This document shows positions 6,268 through 7,086 of a stretch of DNA of 7,086 nucleotides, piece by piece. This DNA is from Opitutia bacterium (GTDB taxonomy: Bacteria > Verrucomicrobiota > Verrucomicrobiia > Opitutales > Coraliomargaritaceae). The translations under genes were made by a program, and so were the position numbers. How positions within the stretch are numbered: position 1 is the first letter of the stretch; each line of letters starts with the position of its first letter. Under the pieces are notes generated by a model, which saw only the letters and a program-made list of their open reading frames with translations, was not told the DNA's origin and searched no databases. The DNA is taken from the NCBI GenBank assembly GCA_018663485.1, contig JABJQI010000041.1, positions 1 to 7,086 of the forward strand, in the 5' to 3' direction.

Positions 6268-6542
6268 CGATATGGGGCAGAGGATTCAGTAACTGGTGTG
6301 CGTATGTTGTTTTTTTAAGCAGAAGCGACTCTGTGAAAAAGCGTATAGATATCGAACGCAATTCGGTTGTTTTCGAGCTGTGCTGTAGTTTGTAAGTGTT
6401 TCGATGCGGGAGTGGCCGAGAGAGCTTGGGTCAGTGACAATCAGTCCTCAAGTCGTTGTATCGTTTAGTCACTTCTGCTAGCTTTGAAATAAAAACGATT
6501 TTTGGCTTTGAATTATTCGTTGCTTAAATTAGTGATGAATAC
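6268..6542. other. AT-richer intergenic gap without a recognisable gene
   Basis: No supportable open frame is present on either strand. A run of seven T at about 6310-6316 follows ppc but has no clear hairpin in front of it, so ppc lacks an obvious intrinsic terminator. Bases 6406-6431 resemble the 5' end of a serine tRNA, but the rest of the tRNA is missing. Near 6481-6512 the octamer GCTTTGAA occurs twice (6481 and 6505), flanking a small AAAAACGATTTTT palindrome. That could be a regulatory site for the next gene, but the evidence is thin. Confidence 0.5.
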
Positions 6543-7086
6543 GTGCGAAATTTGATAATAAGTATAATATTTTTGGGAATCGTCGGGTATTTGGGATCAA
6601 TGCTGTATGATCAGGCATTTCTCAGTAAAGATCAGGCAGGCGGCCATGTGTATAGCTATCCCGCGGCTGTGAACATCAAGAACGCCGTGGGTCGCGAGAT
6701 GATGGTGACTCTGCTTGCTAGAAGTGGAACGCACATCCAGTTCACACGGCCGGACGGCGAGGAGTTTGTCTATCCGATTAGTTCCTTAGATTTGGCTGCG
6801 CAGACCTTGATCAGTAAGTATCCGAACGATGGGATTAAAAATGCGGTCGCGCATGTGGACCAAGAATCATTGGAAGCCATTGATAATAAAACTCTTGCGG
6901 ATCATCATCTAACTGGAATGTATGAAGCACGAATGGATCTTCGCGAAGAGCTGAGATTACTGAAGAATTATCATCTTCCAGCGGCGGAGACTAAGTCCGA
7001 GAAAAACACTGTAATTAAGGACATTAAGGCGATTGAGCTGAAGATCAGAAAAGTTGAATTGAAGATAGCGGAGCATCAGAGCTATC
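6543..7086 (+). CDS. membrane-anchored protein with SHD1-like domain and coiled coil, incomplete at 3' end
   Basis: An open frame runs from the stop at 6525 to the window edge. I choose the GTG at 6543 because it adds MRNLIISIIF and the following hydrophobic stretch (about residues 3-20), a clear N-terminal signal anchor. Starting at the ATG at 6600 would remove it. Residues 47-91 (NAVGREMMVTLLARSG, then RPDGEEFVYPISSLDLAAQ) fit the pattern of SHD1-like beta domains: Gly-Arg, alternating hydrophobic strands, an R-x-DG-x-x turn, a Pro-hydrophobic-Ser-x-Leu segment. Such domains are common in exported Verrucomicrobia and Planctomycetes proteins. Residues 125-142 and 156-178 are charged, heptad-like and probably coiled coil. 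The predicted topology is a periplasmic or cell-surface body on one N-terminal helix. The 181 residues seen are not the whole protein. I cannot assign a function. A TATAAT at 6563-6568 lies inside the anchor codons and has no -35 partner. Confidence 0.7.
   Translation, partial: MRNLIISIIFLGIVGYLGSMLYDQAFLSKDQAGGHVYSYPAAVNIKNAVGREMMVTLLARSGTHIQFTRPDGEEFVYPISSLDLAAQTLISKYPNDGIKNAVAHVDQESLEAIDNKTLADHHLTGMYEARMDLREELRLLKNYHLPAAETKSEKNTVIKDIKAIELKIRKVELKIAEHQSY

Noticed and set aside
6406..6431. 5' half of a serine-type tRNA (GCGGGAGTGGCCGAG then AGAGCTTGGG)
   Set aside because: No matching 3' acceptor strand CTCCCGC, no T-arm GGTTCGA-type sequence and no anticodon stem follow. At best it is a decayed fragment, more likely chance.
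6563..6568. Perfect TATAAT before the ATG at 6600
   Set aside because: No -35 partner is present at a suitable distance, and the bases encode Ser-Ile-Ile of a convincing membrane anchor, where ATA-rich codons make TATAAT easily.

Overview
The window looks like chromosome of a Gram-negative environmental bacterium. My best guess is the Verrucomicrobiota, class Opitutae (Puniceicoccales-like). This rests on a mix of weak cues: no convincing Shine-Dalgarno sequence before any gene, GTG starts, a small protein-type SET methyltransferase, an SHD1-like (SLA1 homology domain 1-like) membrane protein, and short GC-rich palindromic repeats between genes. It is an inference; no rRNA or other taxonomic marker is present.

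Layout. Bases 1-474 carry no gene I can support. They hold two copies of a REP-like palindrome in opposite orientation (25-49 and 130-154), a strong intrinsic terminator (243-275) with no visible gene in front of it, and a UUCG-capped hairpin (450-473). A small single-pass membrane protein lies on the minus strand (475-744). From 886 onward everything reads on the plus strand: panB (ketopantoate hydroxymethyltransferase, 886-1662), gpsA (glycerol-3-phosphate dehydrogenase, 1807-2805), a 171-residue SET-domain protein (2842-3357), ppc (phosphoenolpyruvate carboxylase, 3598-6267) and, after a 275-base AT-richer gap, the start of a membrane-anchored SHD1-like/coiled-coil protein (6543 to the window end, incomplete).

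How the genes work together. panB, gpsA and ppc are housekeeping metabolism: the first step of pantothenate/CoA synthesis, the glycerol-3-phosphate backbone for phospholipids, and anaplerotic oxaloacetate supply. They share no single pathway, and co-orientation does not prove one operon. gpsA and the SET gene are only 36 bases apart and are probably co-transcribed. A UUCG-loop hairpin lies between panB and gpsA. Between the SET gene and ppc there are 240 bases with an unusual set of inverted repeats.

Points of most interest: (1) the leader of ppc has one sequence arm that can pair perfectly (allowing G-U) with either of two downstream arms; (2) the PPC keeps its catalytic residues but appears to have lost residues used for aspartate inhibition in the E. 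coli enzyme; (3) a compact bacterial SET methyltransferase with a post-SET cysteine cluster and a lysine-rich tail; (4) a REPIN-like repeat pair with compensatory stem changes; (5) the SHD1-like membrane protein, whose GTG start adds a membrane anchor that an ATG-only call would miss. I see no defence system, insertion sequence, CRISPR array or intact RNA gene.
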